From the NCBI GenBank assembly GCA_008729055.1, contig SDUX01000005.1, positions 1,124,875-1,188,874 on the forward strand: DNA of 64,000 nt, in the 5' to 3' direction. This stretch comes from Pyropia haitanensis. Taxonomy: Eukaryota; Rhodophyta; Bangiophyceae; Bangiales; Bangiaceae. Positions 23,941 to 34,254 of the stretch are shown in pieces. The notes beneath the pieces are model-generated. The model worked only from the letters and a program-made list of their open reading frames with translations, was not told the DNA's origin and ran no database searches. Numbering within the stretch: position 1 is the stretch's first letter; each line of letters starts with the position of its first letter. The position numbers and the translations under genes were made by a program.

Positions 23941-24560
23941 GCTCTTGACGCTTCTCTGTAGTTAGTTATAGTTTCCCATACTAAACGACAGTCTACGCTT
24001 TTGGCACACCCGTCTCCCTCACCAGCTACTAATATAAAGCCTTGCTAATTTAATTTAAACTTATGTTCTTGTTATACACCGATGTACCGACCGAGCGACT
24101 CTCACGAGCAGGGGCCTTCAAGCGTATATTCAAAGAGCATATATGCGCAACTTTATTTCGAGCGTATATTAGCACTCGCGCGGATTTTTAGAGGGGTAGG
24201 TATGTATGTTCCGTCATATTTTTCGTTCCAGATACACGCTTGAGACAGGAACGCGAGCGTATATTTGAGATATACGCTCGGGGGAGATATCCGAGAGGAA
24301 TGGGAGGCCACAGTGGACTGACAAGGAGGCTCTGTAATTTGGCGCCCACCACAACCCCCAGCTTCTTTCCGCCGTAAACGTATCCGTAACCGTATTTGCT
24401 GCGACACATGGCAGAACTCTACTGGATGGCGGGAAAACGTGTCAAGTCTCATCCGTAAAGAATACAGTTACGGCGGTTCATTCGGGGCCCGGTTCACCGG
24501 GTCAGACCGACCGTAATCGTATTCCCGCCAAATTTGTCACTACTTGAGTAAGCCCCTCGG
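23941..24560. promoter_or_regulatory. AT-rich region upstream of transposase with repeated AGCGTATATT motif
   Basis: An abrupt drop in GC content. The motif AGCGTATATT appears at about 24121, 24163 and 24256, and a near relative (GAGCATATATGCGC) at 24138. At 24254-24280 it forms a perfect hairpin: CGAGCGTATAT, 5-nt loop, ATATACGCTCG. Its position just upstream of the Harbinger-type transposase suggests transposon ends or promoter, but I could not pair it with a right-hand copy. Confidence 0.4.
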
Positions 24561-24630
24561 ATGAAACTGCCAATGCTCGTGCGCGCCAGAGCGCGACGCG
24601 AGCGCGCCGGCCGCTGCGCCTGCACCCACC

Positions 24631-26004
24631 ATGTCGTCGTCGTCGGACGGCCTAGACACTGCCGTCGTGACCGCCCTCGTAGCAGCCCACGCGGCGACCA
24701 GCCGTCCATTACGCCGACGTGGCTCCAAGGTCGGAAAGGCTCCGAACCGAGACCGTCTGTTCCAGAGCAGAACACAGGTGATCCGGGACGACTATTTTCT
24801 GGGAGAGCATGAGTCGCGAGCGGACGGTGGTGTGGGCTCGCGCCATACCGAGCGGGAGTTTGAGCGTCGCTTTTGTTTGCCGCGGAGCGTCTTCGATGAG
24901 GCTTTTTGCGTCGTGTCACAGGATAGCTACTTCCAACAGCGCTGCGATGCTATCGGAAAGGCTGGGGCGTCTCCTGTGCAAAAGGTTGTGTCCGCCCTCC
25001 GACGACTAGCTTACGGCTCCCCTCCTGACAGCTTGTGTGACTATACTGGGCTCAGTGAGAGCACGAGTAGGAAGTCCCTGAAGCGTTTCTGTGCCGCCGT
25101 TGTTGAGCGACTGGGAGGGCGGTACCTGCGTAGGCCTGACGCGATTGACCTGAAGAACCTCGAACGGGTGTACAGGTCCAAGGATTTTCCCGGCTGCATT
25201 GCTATTCTTGACTGCGCGAGATGGGAGTGGGACCTGGCCCCCGTTGCTCACCAAGGTCGCAATCGAGGTAAGTCACGCCGCTGCGAGGTCCGGATGGAAG
25301 TGGTTGCTGACGAGTTGCTCTGGATGTGGCATGTTTTTTTTGGCTGTCCCTGGTCTTTCAATGGTATCAATATTCTTCACTGCTCTCCCCTTTTCGCTGA
25401 CGTTCGCGCCGGTGCGTTCCCACCCGCACAGCCTGCCGTTGACATCGATGGTTTTTCTCTGACGTGGTTCTACTGGCTGGTAGACGAGATACACCCGCGC
25501 TGGAGCCGGTTTGTGTCTGCGTACAGGGACCCCTCCACCCCGAGACAGGGGGCATTCAATTTGCACCAGGAAGGCGTGCCAAAGTCCGTGGAGAGGGCTT
25601 TCGGGGTGCTGTTCAAACGCTTTAACTTGCTCTACCTCCCTTCCCGCTTCCATGACGTGGACACGATGCGCTCTGTATTGTTGACTTGTGTGATTTTGCA
25701 CAACATGTGTGTGGGAGCGCGCAGGGATGGGTACGCTGGATGTGCTGTTGTGGCATATATACGCCTAGGGGGGCACGCGGGGGCCGTCCCACAGCCGTGG
25801 ACGGCCGCGCGCTGCAGCCCCGCGGGTGGCCACACCTATGGCATATGTGCGCCTGGGGGGGCACGCGGGGGCCGTCCACGACTACATGGACGGCCACGCG
25901 CGGCAGCCCCGCAAGCAACCACACCCACCGCGGGCGTCGTCGCGACCCCTCCCCGACCCCTGCAAAGGAGTCGGGTGGCTCGCAGGGCCCCAACGGTCGC
26001 GTAA
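24631..26004 (+). CDS. PIF/Harbinger-type transposase (plant-transposon-protein family), second catalytic Asp absent
   Basis: The 457-codon frame matches the DDE_Tnp_4/plant transposon protein family throughout. It has an N-terminal FERRFCLPRSVFDE region, a helix-turn-helix-like YTGLSESTSRKSLKRFC, the first acid in CIAILDCARWEW, LLWMWHVFFGCPWSFN, SPLF, a WFYWLVDEIHPRW segment, the Glu in SVERAFGVL, and CVILHNMCV near the end. The usual N-D-I-N second catalytic Asp reads N-G-I-N here (GGT at 25363-25365), so this copy is probably inactive. ATG 24631 has a favourable ACC context. After about 25735 the frame runs into the 88-bp repeats at 25751 and the last ~90 residues look non-native. The true end may be earlier or spliced. 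Stop is TAA. Confidence 0.85.
   Translation: MSSSSDGLDTAVVTALVAAHAATSRPLRRRGSKVGKAPNRDRLFQSRTQVIRDDYFLGEHESRADGGVGSRHTEREFERRFCLPRSVFDEAFCVVSQDSYFQQRCDAIGKAGASPVQKVVSALRRLAYGSPPDSLCDYTGLSESTSRKSLKRFCAAVVERLGGRYLRRPDAIDLKNLERVYRSKDFPGCIAILDCARWEWDLAPVAHQGRNRGKSRRCEVRMEVVADELLWMWHVFFGCPWSFNGINILHCSPLFADVRAGAFPPAQPAVDIDGFSLTWFYWLVDEIHPRWSRFVSAYRDPSTPRQGAFNLHQEGVPKSVERAFGVLFKRFNLLYLPSRFHDVDTMRSVLLTCVILHNMCVGARRDGYAGCAVVAYIRLGGHAGAVPQPWTAARCSPAGGHTYGICAPGGARGGRPRLHGRPRAAAPQATTPTAGVVATPPRPLQRSRVARRAPTVA
25751..25926. repeat. Two tandem 88-bp units each with a GGCCGTCC/GGACGGCC hairpin
   Basis: Units start at 25751 (TGGCATATATACGCC) and 25839 (TGGCATATGTGCGCC). Both continue GGGGGGCACGCGGGGGCCGT and then an inverted GGACGGCC arm. 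The core resembles the TATA region of the Gypsy LTRs at 50.6 and 57.1 kb (ATATACCCCCAGGGGGGCAC), suggesting a shared promoter-like module. Confidence 0.65.
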
Positions 26005-26568
26005 CCGGTGGGGTTAGCCCCCCCCCCCTCGGCCGCCTCTGATTGGATCGAAGGCGTGTGCCGGCGGGCGATCCTTCTGTCTGAGGGACAGCTTCCGGGC
26101 CGGGGGAGGGCGGCCGCGGGAGCTGGATCGAGTACTCCCTGTGACGATCGATAGGATCTACCTATCGATTGTGGTACGCCCTTTCGGGGGGTACTCACCA
26201 ATTTTGCATGCAATTATTGTCTTCGAGGGATTTCGCTTCTATTCTCAGAACAGGTCGGCCCTACCCGGTCGACCTCTCCGATCGAGGGTTGTGGCGGGTG
26301 CGCGGCGCCCCTTCTGGGCCCGCGGCGGCGTTCTCGCCCTGCCTCTCCCTGCTCGGACGGTCTAAACGTATCCTTCTTTGTCCCTCTTACTTGCCATCGA
26401 CTTGGCACTGCGGTTACGAGTTTGAACGTCAACCCTCCCCCCTGACTACGGTACCCCGTGGGCACCCGAGTTGCCACAGGAATTCCTAGCGCGACACCGG
26501 CTCTACATGGCCCACGGCTATCACCGGAAGGTCGAGCGCCACTCCTCTTTTGCCGTCATGATGATTAA
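26005..26568. other. Spacer between transposase and Gypsy pol
   Basis: Mixed composition with no convincing gene. An in-frame TAA at 26566-26568 closes the pol frame upstream. The gag and most of the protease that should precede a Gypsy reverse transcriptase on this strand are not present, so the element looks 5'-deleted. I could not pair long terminal repeats around it. Confidence 0.5.
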
Positions 26569-29500
26569 CGTAAGGCACCGGTCAACCTGAACAAGGGCAC
26601 CCGGGTGGGCGTAGCGGAGCCCTACTCGCAGACCGTGTATACCCTGACAAAGGCGAATCTCCTGAGTATACAGGAGGAGCTCAAGCTCCGAATGACCAGT
26701 GCCAAGACGCAGGGAGGGACGCCGATGGAACCGGTACAAGATCCGGAGAAACCAGCACTTCTCAAGAAGCCCAACATCAACCAGGCCAACGTGCCGAAGC
26801 ACTTGAAGCCGGAGGTCGACCGGTTGTTGAAGGACTACAAGCATCTCTGGTCGTGTCAACTGGAAAAAATGGACGCCACCGTACACCGGATCCAACTCAA
26901 GGGCAAGGCGAAGACGGTACACCTTGCCCTCTATCGAGGTGGCGGCCACCGGCGAGAAGAGATCGAGCGGCAGGTGAACAAGATGCTCCATATGGACGTG
27001 ATCGAACCATCCGACGGGGAATGGGCTTTTCCGGTGGTGGTCGTCCCCAAGCCAGGCGGCCACTTCCGGTTTTGTGTTGACTACAGGCGCCTGAACGAGA
27101 TGACCGTCAAGGACGTTCCCCCGATACCCCGGATGGATGACTGCATCGACTTCCTGGGGGACGCCAAGATTTTCTCGACCTTAGATTGCAACGCCGTATA
27201 CTGGCAGATTCCTGCCGCAGAGGAGGACCGGGACAAGACAACCTTCACCTGCCATACGGGTCTGCTCCGGTACAAGCGTCTCCCCTTTGGACTAACCAAT
27301 GCACCGGCAACGTTCCAGAGAGCCATCGACATCATCCTGTCGGGACTGCGCTGGCGAACCTGTCTGGTCTTCCTGGACGACATTATTGTGTTTTCCGCCA
27401 CCATGGAGGATCATATCCGGCACCTCCGAAAGGTTTTATCTCTACTATCGAAGGCTGGTGTGACCCTCAAGCCGGAGAAGTGTCACCTGTTTGAGACCAA
27501 GGTGGACTACCTAGGCCATGTTCTGAGCCCGGGCGAGCTCCGGGTGAACGAAAAGAACATCCGAGCGTTGCGGGACGCCAGTCAACCCAAGACCCAGACG
27601 GAACTCAAGAGCTTCCTAGGCATGTGTAACGTGTACCGGCGCTTTGTCCGGGACTACGCCCTTATTGCGCGACCCCTGAACAAGCTGACCAGCAAGAAGC
27701 TAGCGGCCCAGCTACCGGTTTTTGACGAAAAACAAGCAGGTGCCTTTGAAGAGTTGAAGCGGCGCCTGACAACTACACCGGTGCTGGCGCTGCCAAAGCG
27801 CGACGGCCAGTTTGTTCTGGAGACGGACGCTTGCGGGATTCAAGTTGGGTGTGCCCTACTTCAGCAACAACCAGACGGACACTTCCTACCAGTCGGATAC
27901 TACAATCGGGTATCGACTTCGGCTGAAAAGAACTACTCAACCACCGAGCGGGAGTGTCTGGCGGTTGTCTGGGCCTGCTTCCTACTGAGACCGTACCTGG
28001 AAGGCCAAGAGTTCCTGATCCGGACGGACCACGCCAGACTGCGGTGGCTCCTGAGCATGGACAGCAGCCAGGGTCGTGTAGCCCGGTGGCGACTCCGCCT
28101 AGCTGAGTTCAAGTACAAGGTATGCACCAGAGCTGGAAGTGAGCACCATTGTGCTGAAACTATGTCCCGGTTGGAGACCCACGGGGCTGACGACTCCGTC
28201 ATCCCGGAGGAGATACCCTGTTTTATCCTGCCAAACGTGGCAAGAGGTTGGCACGCGCCCTTGTACGAGAAGCCGGACCAGAACCAGCCGATCACTACCC
28301 GGCGAATGCTGGAAGCGCAGCTCAACGACGCCCATTGCCTGAAGCTTCGGCGCCAGATGGATTGGAACCGGAAGGGACGCTACTCGGAGTCGGCAGAAGG
28401 CGTCCTGATCAGGGTGTCCCCTTTCTATGGAGCCAACCAGGTGTACGTACCAAAAGAGCTACGCCAAGAGATCTTGCGCCTGGAACACCAGTTCCCTCAA
28501 GCTGGCCGTCCAGGTGTTGACCGGATGTATTCCGCCATGCGCCGGCACTACTACTGGGAAACGCTGGTGAGTGACGTGCACAAGTGCGTCGAGGCGTGTG
28601 TAACCTGTGCTCGTAACCGGTTAAGCCTGCGCAAGAGGACTTCCAAGCCGCGGCTCTTCCCGGCGGCTGACTCATTTGCCAGCCTAAGCATGGACATCCT
28701 GGGTCCTCTACCGGAGACGTCCAGCGGCAACCTGTACCTGTTGATCATGTGTGACTAGTTCACCAAGTTCACCCGGGCGATACCACTGGCAACAATCACG
28801 GCGTTCGACGTTTCCTCCGCCCTTTGCGAGTACTGGATAGCCGCCTACGGCCCGCCAGATTCGATCCTGACGGACAACGGAACCCAGTTGGCCTCGGTCT
28901 TCTTCCAGGGGGCATGTGGACTCATGGGCATCAAGAACCTGGACACCACTACCTATCACCCCCAGACGAACGGACAGGTGGAACGGTTCAACAAAACGAT
29001 GGTGGATATGCTCCGGCACTACGTGGAGGAACACCAAGAGGATTGGGATGAGTTGGTAGCCGTCCTGACGCTGGCGTATAACTCCCGCTCACACCGGACA
29101 ACTAGTGCTGCTCCACTGGACTTCGTGACTCCCCGGCGCTTGACCAACTTTTTCTTGGACCGGATTCCTGATGGGCTACTGCCCAAAGCGGGTCGAGGAT
29201 CCTTGGACGCAAAGGACGTCTTCCTGGAGCTACTCAAGAACTTGCTACTCCAGGTCAAGGCGTCCATCGCGAAAACCCAGGCCCGGTACAAGCAGCACTA
29301 CGACCGGCATGTGAAGCCCAAGAACAAGGAGCTCAAGGACGGTGACTGGGTGTTTGTCGACAGCCATAGCCGGACCCGGGGGAAGCTGGACGCCAAGACG
29401 GAAGGTCCGTATGAGATTCTGAAAACTGATGAGTGGACCTTCCTGTTGGACGTGGACGGCTCCCCGTACCGGGTTAGCAGTGACCACGTTACCCGAGCAC

Positions 29501-29883
29501 CCCCTCCTAGTCGCCGGGACCTGAGCCGGAGGAAGAGGACGGCCATCCCCATCCAGACGGAGAGGGAAGGGCGTGAATATGTGTACGTGAAGTTCGTGGA
29601 TCACGCCTGGGAAAAGGGGAAACTGCTCCTGAAGGTACGCTGGTTCGGGTTCAACCCAGACGACGACACCTGGGAACCATCGGAGAGGCTACCAGTGGCC
29701 GATGTGGTGGCCTACACCAAGCGTCACGGGATTGAAGGTACCGCGGTGAGCCGGACCAAGTTGAGCCGGCGTGGCAAGGAAGGACCGGGTGAAAGAGATG
29801 ATACTAGTACTGGTGAGGAGGAACAAGAATCGTCGGATCGGGAGGACAACGACGGGGCTACCATCATTGAAGAGTCGGATTGA
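26569..29883 (+). CDS. Gypsy (chromovirus) pol: RT, RNase H, integrase, chromodomain; one in-frame TAG
   Basis: A single open frame of about 1,100 codons interrupted only by TAG at 28756-28758. Numbering from codon 26605: RT about 140-310 ([32 protein letters not shown], catalytic FLDD at 256-259), then RNase H (ETDACG, TTERECLAVVWA, RTDHARLRWLL). The integrase follows: HHCC zinc finger (HQFP..GVDRMY..CVTCARN), first Asp in SMDILGPL, second in LTDNGTQ, Glu in QVERFNKTM. A C-terminal chromodomain (LLKVRWFGFNPDDDTWEPSE) assigns it to the chromoviruses. The TAG falls in the conserved MCD-TAG-FTKF segment of the integrase. It ends in TGA. No gag or complete protease lies upstream, so the copy is incomplete at its 5' end. 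No other frame damage is seen. Confidence 0.92.
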
Positions 29884-30130
29884 CCGGAACGGAGTTTTAT
29901 TGTCTCTCACAAGTCACCTACCTGGTACCAGGCCGGTGAGATCAACAACAAGAAGCAAGCCCTCTTACTCCGTCCTGGTTCTATCTACCCTCTCGAGGCC
30001 TTCCCCTCGCTAACTAGCTCTCTGGTCAGATCACCTCCTCACTGGCGCCGGCGCTGGGGCGCTGGCTCCTCCTCATCTGCTTCACGCTCGGCCGGACGGC
30101 GGTCGCCCACCCCGTGGTGGTAACTTAACC
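29884..30130. other. Spacer between convergent Gypsy pol and gag-like frame
   Basis: About 250 bases between two convergent frames, carrying a TTTTATTGTCTCTC word just after the pol stop. No polypurine tract or LTR end could be identified. Confidence 0.4.
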
Positions 30131-32029
30131 CTAGGAGCTGGGCACGTAATGGGGCCCGTAGTTCGCGCCTGCCCCGGAAGAGTAGCCGTAGCCTTGACCG
30201 GAACCAGACGCGTAGCCACGGCTCCTCTGATCCTGGGCCGACCACTCTTCGCGCTGGGGCCAGTCCCATTCCTGCGTCGCCTCCGGGTAAGCAGGCTGAG
30301 CCGCCGTCGCCCCCGCCGGAGTCCGGGAGGAGCGCCCCCGCTCCACTACGGTACCCGAGCCGGTAGCGGCACCCTCCTGACCACCGGAACCGGTCGCCGC
30401 CGCCCCCCAACGCGCCTCATATTGACGCTGGTACTCGGCCCCCTGGTGCCGGAACTCAAGGAAGGTCTTCTCCCATCGGTCACCAAGTTGGCGCCGGGTC
30501 ACGGACTCCAGCAGGTGGTTCAGGTAACCAACACTGGCGGAGGGGCCCTTCTCCGCCCAATCAAACACCTGGTCGACCACGTCGTTAAGGAGTTGGGCAT
30601 ACGTCGCCAGCACCACCTCCATGTTGGCTCCCCGGATGGCCACCTTCCGGCGAAGAAGCTGGAGCTCGACCAAGTCCTCCGTCCAGCGGTCGCAGACCAA
30701 CCCGGACTGCTCAAGGTACCAGTCCTCGACTCGGAAACGGGACAACCGCCGGGACGACTCCGGAAGACTCAGGGGGGCATCTACCACCATCATCGGACGG
30801 GGTCCCGACGAAGCACCCGCACCGGAGTGAGGAGCATCTCCGGCGCCGGTCACCTGCGCGGGCGCCGCACGAGACAAGTCAACCCCGGAACGCCCAGGAG
30901 TCAACGGAGAAACCACTTCCTTGGCGGCAACCGGAATAACCGGAACCGGGGGACGCGGCACGATGACGCGGGAAGTCGGAGGCGCCTGCAACACCGGCGC
31001 CGTCCGGACAATAAGCCCGGGCGCAGCACGTGGCGCTGGAGGGGAAGGGGGACCCACTCGACCACCTTGCCCACCCGGCGCGAAGAGGCGCCCCCGTCCG
31101 GTCTGAACCACGGGCACCGCGGAAGGACGAGCAGCCGGTACAGGAGCAGACGTTCTCCCCAACTGGGGCTGACCCGGAAGAGTCGTTTGCAGCTGGATGT
31201 TGTACGGAGGCGTCGAGTTGAACCGGACGGACACTCAACCGCCACCACCGCCCCGCTCCGGCTTCTGGGCATGCACGTCTCGCAGGAACGACCCATCGAG
31301 CGCCGGCATCAGCAGCCGGAACCGGATCATGTCGTCCAGGAAGGCCTTGCCCTCCTCGAAGCCGGTCGCCAACAAGCTGGTAGTCAACTGGTCCTAGAGG
31401 AGGAGCACGGGCATCTCGGGGAGGATCCAGAACACCGTTCGGTTACGGCACTCCTGGTACCAGCACGCAGCAGCCAGGACGGCCTGCTCCGAGCGCATCA
31501 TCCCGTAAGGAATGGAGTCCCACCGGTTCTGCCCCGACGCCTGCAAGAGCGCATCCAAGAAGTACCAGACGAACGGGACACCGGCCGGCGCGAACCCCTT
31601 GGGCGGCTCAAGCCGGTACTTGTCCGGGATCATCCGGGGGTAATACCGCACCCGGGCGACCTCGTCTTGTTCCCAGAACTCCTGGTGGTTGTGGCTGATG
31701 ACCATCCCCTTGATGCGGGCCCGGCGCTCGCCCTACACCCGCTGGCTATGCGCCCGGGAGTAGTTCCGGAGCAGGAAAGGCGGCTCCAGAGCGACGTAAC
31801 GGGGCCCCGAAAAGACCAAGTCACCACGTTCCACCTTGAGAAGCTCGTCCCAGACGTCGCGCCGCAGCCGGCGGCGGCGTCGCACTCGTACGGCTTCCTG
31901 TCGGGGGGGGGAGCGGGGTGAGGCGTGGCGGCAGGAAGAGCCGGAGGGGGGGGGGGACGAGGGGAGGGGGGGACGGTGGCGATAGTGGAAAGAGAACCTG
32001 CAACAGCTGAGGGCGAGAGAAGAAGACAC
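30131..32029 (-). CDS. gag-like unknown protein, antisense to Gypsy pol, with TAG/TGA interruptions
   Basis: One minus-strand frame runs from 32029 to 30131. It is interrupted by TAG at 31733-31735 and 31394-31396 and TGA at 31235-31237, and closes TAG-GGT-TAA at 30131. The first half is a compact, natural-looking protein (DVWDELLKVERGDLVFSG, HNHQEFWEQDEVARVRYYPR, DDMIRFRLLMPALDGSFL). The second half has a long Pro/Val/Ala-rich linker, then an alpha-helical region (RRLSRFRVEDWYLEQSGL, LESVTRRQLGDRWEKTFLEF) and a Gly/Tyr/Ser-rich tail (GSGQGYGYSSGAGANYG). Linker, helices and tail resemble a retroelement Gag without a zinc knuckle. Codon and CCGG-word usage resembles the neighbouring Gypsy pol, so it may belong to that element in inverted orientation. 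Function is not established. Confidence 0.55.
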
Positions 32030-32049
32030 TCAATGAAAAAAAAACGCAC

Positions 32050-32371
32050 GGCCTGCCCGTTAGCCCACTGCCGCGGCTAGACAGCGGCGCACGCGGCGCG
32101 CCACCCCCGTCACCGTGTGTGCAAAGGGGCCTGCCACGGCCGCCGCCGCTGCAGCGGCAGCCGACAGTCGCCTCGCTCAGACACACCCCCCTCGCTGGCG
32201 GGGTGCCGCCGCCGCCAACCCCTCACCCACCCATCCGACGGCAGCCCGCCACCAAGGCGCCACATCCAGCCGCACCGCCGCCGCCGCCCCCGCCTCCGCG
32301 GCCGTTCCCGCCGTCCACCCGCGCCCCCCTCACCCCTACCGCAAAGCAGCCCCCCCCCCCCCCACTCGCGT
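32050..32371. other. GC-rich spacer, no gene seen
   Basis: Ala/Pro/Arg-coding shadows in all frames and a C-run near 32350. Nothing can be supported. Confidence 0.4.
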
Positions 32372-32602
32372 TCAAGCGCCAACGCACTCGCCCGTGTGCA
32401 GCCGCATGCGCACCGACACGTTGTACCGGCGCGCCACGCGGAAGCCACACCCCACCGACGGGCACGCGTACCTGCCGGCCGCGAGCGTTCCTGCCGGCCG
32501 GCCGCCACTGCCGCCGCCGCCGCCGCCAACACCGCTGCCGCCGCTGCTGCTGGCGCCACCCCCCCCGCCGCCGCCGCCGCCGACCCCCACCTTGACCGCC
32601 AT
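32372..32602 (-). pseudogene. Degenerate C2H2 zinc-finger remnant
   Basis: The minus-strand frame gives a Gly/Ser-rich run followed by YACPSVGCGFRV..VRMRLHTGE. This matches the C2H2 finger plus linker (C-x4-C ... H-TGE), except that the first zinc-binding His of RHMRLHTGE is Arg. It is a single finger without a flanking gene, so probably a relic. The alternative is a chance match, but the terminal HTGE linker makes that less likely. Confidence 0.45.
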
Positions 32603-32888
32603 CGCCCCGCCACAACCATTAAAGGGGTTCTTGTATTCGCCGATGCGACACTGCTTTTTGCGATGCAGTGCCCGTGACAGTGCCGGTCCAATGAGGGGGG
32701 GCCTGTTTGGACAAGTAATCTGTAGTTCCCAGCGATTTCCACTACGCCGGTGTAGTTCCTTCGCATCGCTGGCGGGATGTCGAGCGCACCGTCTGTGTGC
32801 CGGATTCTAGAGGCGACTGCCCGACCGCGCGCAGCGCCTGCACACCCGAGCCACGCATCGGGTGGACGGCGTCGTGCACTCTGCCACA

Positions 32889-34254
32889 ATGGTTAGGGCT
32901 TTGCGTTGGCAGAACGCTGTGCGTGTTTCCACTCGCCGTGTCCAGTTTTGGACGCCACTCGTGTGCCTCGAGGTAGGCGGCTTTGTGCTCCGCCTGAGCA
33001 TAGACGCGTGCGGACTGTCTGGTGTACCGGCCTCTTTTTTGCTTCTTCTATGTGCTCGACAGGTGCTTCGGACTCTCCTGGAGAATCGGTATCTTTGTAT
33101 GAGCCGCGGTAGTGTGCCGAAGAGCCGTCATTGGGATTGGCACTCGATTGATGAGCTTCCCGAGAGCTCATGGCGGGTGTTTATGCGAATGAGCCGCTCG
33201 ACGTATGCACATCTGTCTGAGCTCTTCGTTACCCAGGACGACGTGGCCCAGCCTCATCGCCGGCGTCGCCCTGCCATCCCCCCAGACGTGCAACAGAGGG
33301 TCGCTCTCTTCAGGCTTGGGCAAGACGGCAACGGTGCGTGTGAGTTATTTTTGGCCACCTTTACCTGGGTCGAGGTTGTATGTGCATTTTGCTCGGTTTT
33401 ATTTCCGACTTTTATTAACCTTTTTTTGCGCAGCGTTCGTGTGTGTGGCAAACATGTTCGGTATGAGCCCCGGGTCTGTCGTCAAGGTCACCAACAGGTT
33501 TATTCGACGCGTGAGGCGCCTGGCAAAGGCGCGCATTGTCTGGCCTGACGCTCCGAAGCGGCAGGAGCTGGCCAGCTACGCGTGGAGTACGTTCGGGTTT
33601 TGCGGCTGCGTCGGGTCAGTAAGTGGTACAACCATACCTCTGGCGTACGCGTCGAGCTATCAACCATGGACCTTTTGGGACCGCTACGACAACTACAGCA
33701 TTCACCTGCTGGTAGCGACCGACCACCAGCGCAACATCATATCCGCGACGCTGGGCTTCACGGGGGCGGCCGGCGACGCGCTGGTGCAACGACAAGCGGA
33801 GTGCGAGCGCCAGCCGCAGCTACATTTTTCCCATTTTGAGAACCTCGTTGGTGACAAAGGCATGCACCTTACGGCCCATATGGTTTGTCTTTACAAGGGG
33901 GAAGCTGCCAAGAATACAAAGAATATCAAGTTCAACTTTCAGTAGGCTCGGCTGCGCGTGATCGCCGAGCACGTGATTGGCTTGCTGAACGGGCGGTGGG
34001 AGAGTTTGCGGAAGCTGAGAACTCATATCGCTGGTGAGAGAGACTTCAAGTTGGCGATGGCTTGGATAATCGCATGCTGCGTGCTCCACAACATCTGCAA
34101 TGCTTGCGGGGATACCGACGGCGAGGTGGCCCCCGAGGCCTCCCCGGAGCAGGAGGACGCAATGGCAGCTGGTCTGGGGGCTGAGGAGTCGCGCGAGCGA
34201 GTCAAGAGAAACGTGTTGGCGTTCATGCGAGCGACGGGAGAGTATAAGTGCTGA
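32889..34254 (+). CDS. Second PIF/Harbinger transposase, three exons, one in-frame TAG, first catalytic Asp replaced
   Basis: Exons 32889-32972, 33063-33333 and 33434-34254 join in phase into 392 codons. Introns are 90 and 100 nt with GTAGGC..CGACAG and GTGCGT..GCGCAG borders. Removing the second intron restores the helix-turn-helix text VANMFGMSPGSVVKV. The core follows Harbinger order: GCVGSVSGTTIPL, DRYDNYSI, a GFTGAAGDA second-Asp segment, NLVGDKGMHLT, the Glu in VIAEHVIGLLNGRW, and VLHNICNA. The first catalytic Asp (normally V-D-G-T) is Ser (AGT, 33622-33624). TAG at 33943-33945 sits in FNFQ-TAG-ARLRV, a conserved segment just before the Glu. Stop is TGA. The convergent SANT-type gene downstream is the expected Harbinger partner. 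Confidence 0.85.
32973..33062 (+). other. Intron 1 of Harbinger transposase (90 nt)
   Basis: GTAGGC donor after CTCGAG and CTCGACAG acceptor. Its length is a multiple of three, so the frame is kept with or without splicing. The support is the splice-site match and the hydrophobic, non-family text it would encode. Confidence 0.6.
33334..33433 (+). other. Intron 2 of Harbinger transposase (100 nt)
   Basis: GTGCGTGTGAG donor and a T-rich tract ending TTTTGCGCAG. Removal shifts the reading into the frame that carries the rest of the transposase, so splicing here is well supported. Confidence 0.85.

Noticed and set aside
30149..31921. 590-codon plus-strand open frame
   Set aside because: Antisense shadow of the gag-like minus-strand frame; Arg/Gly/His-rich and without motifs.
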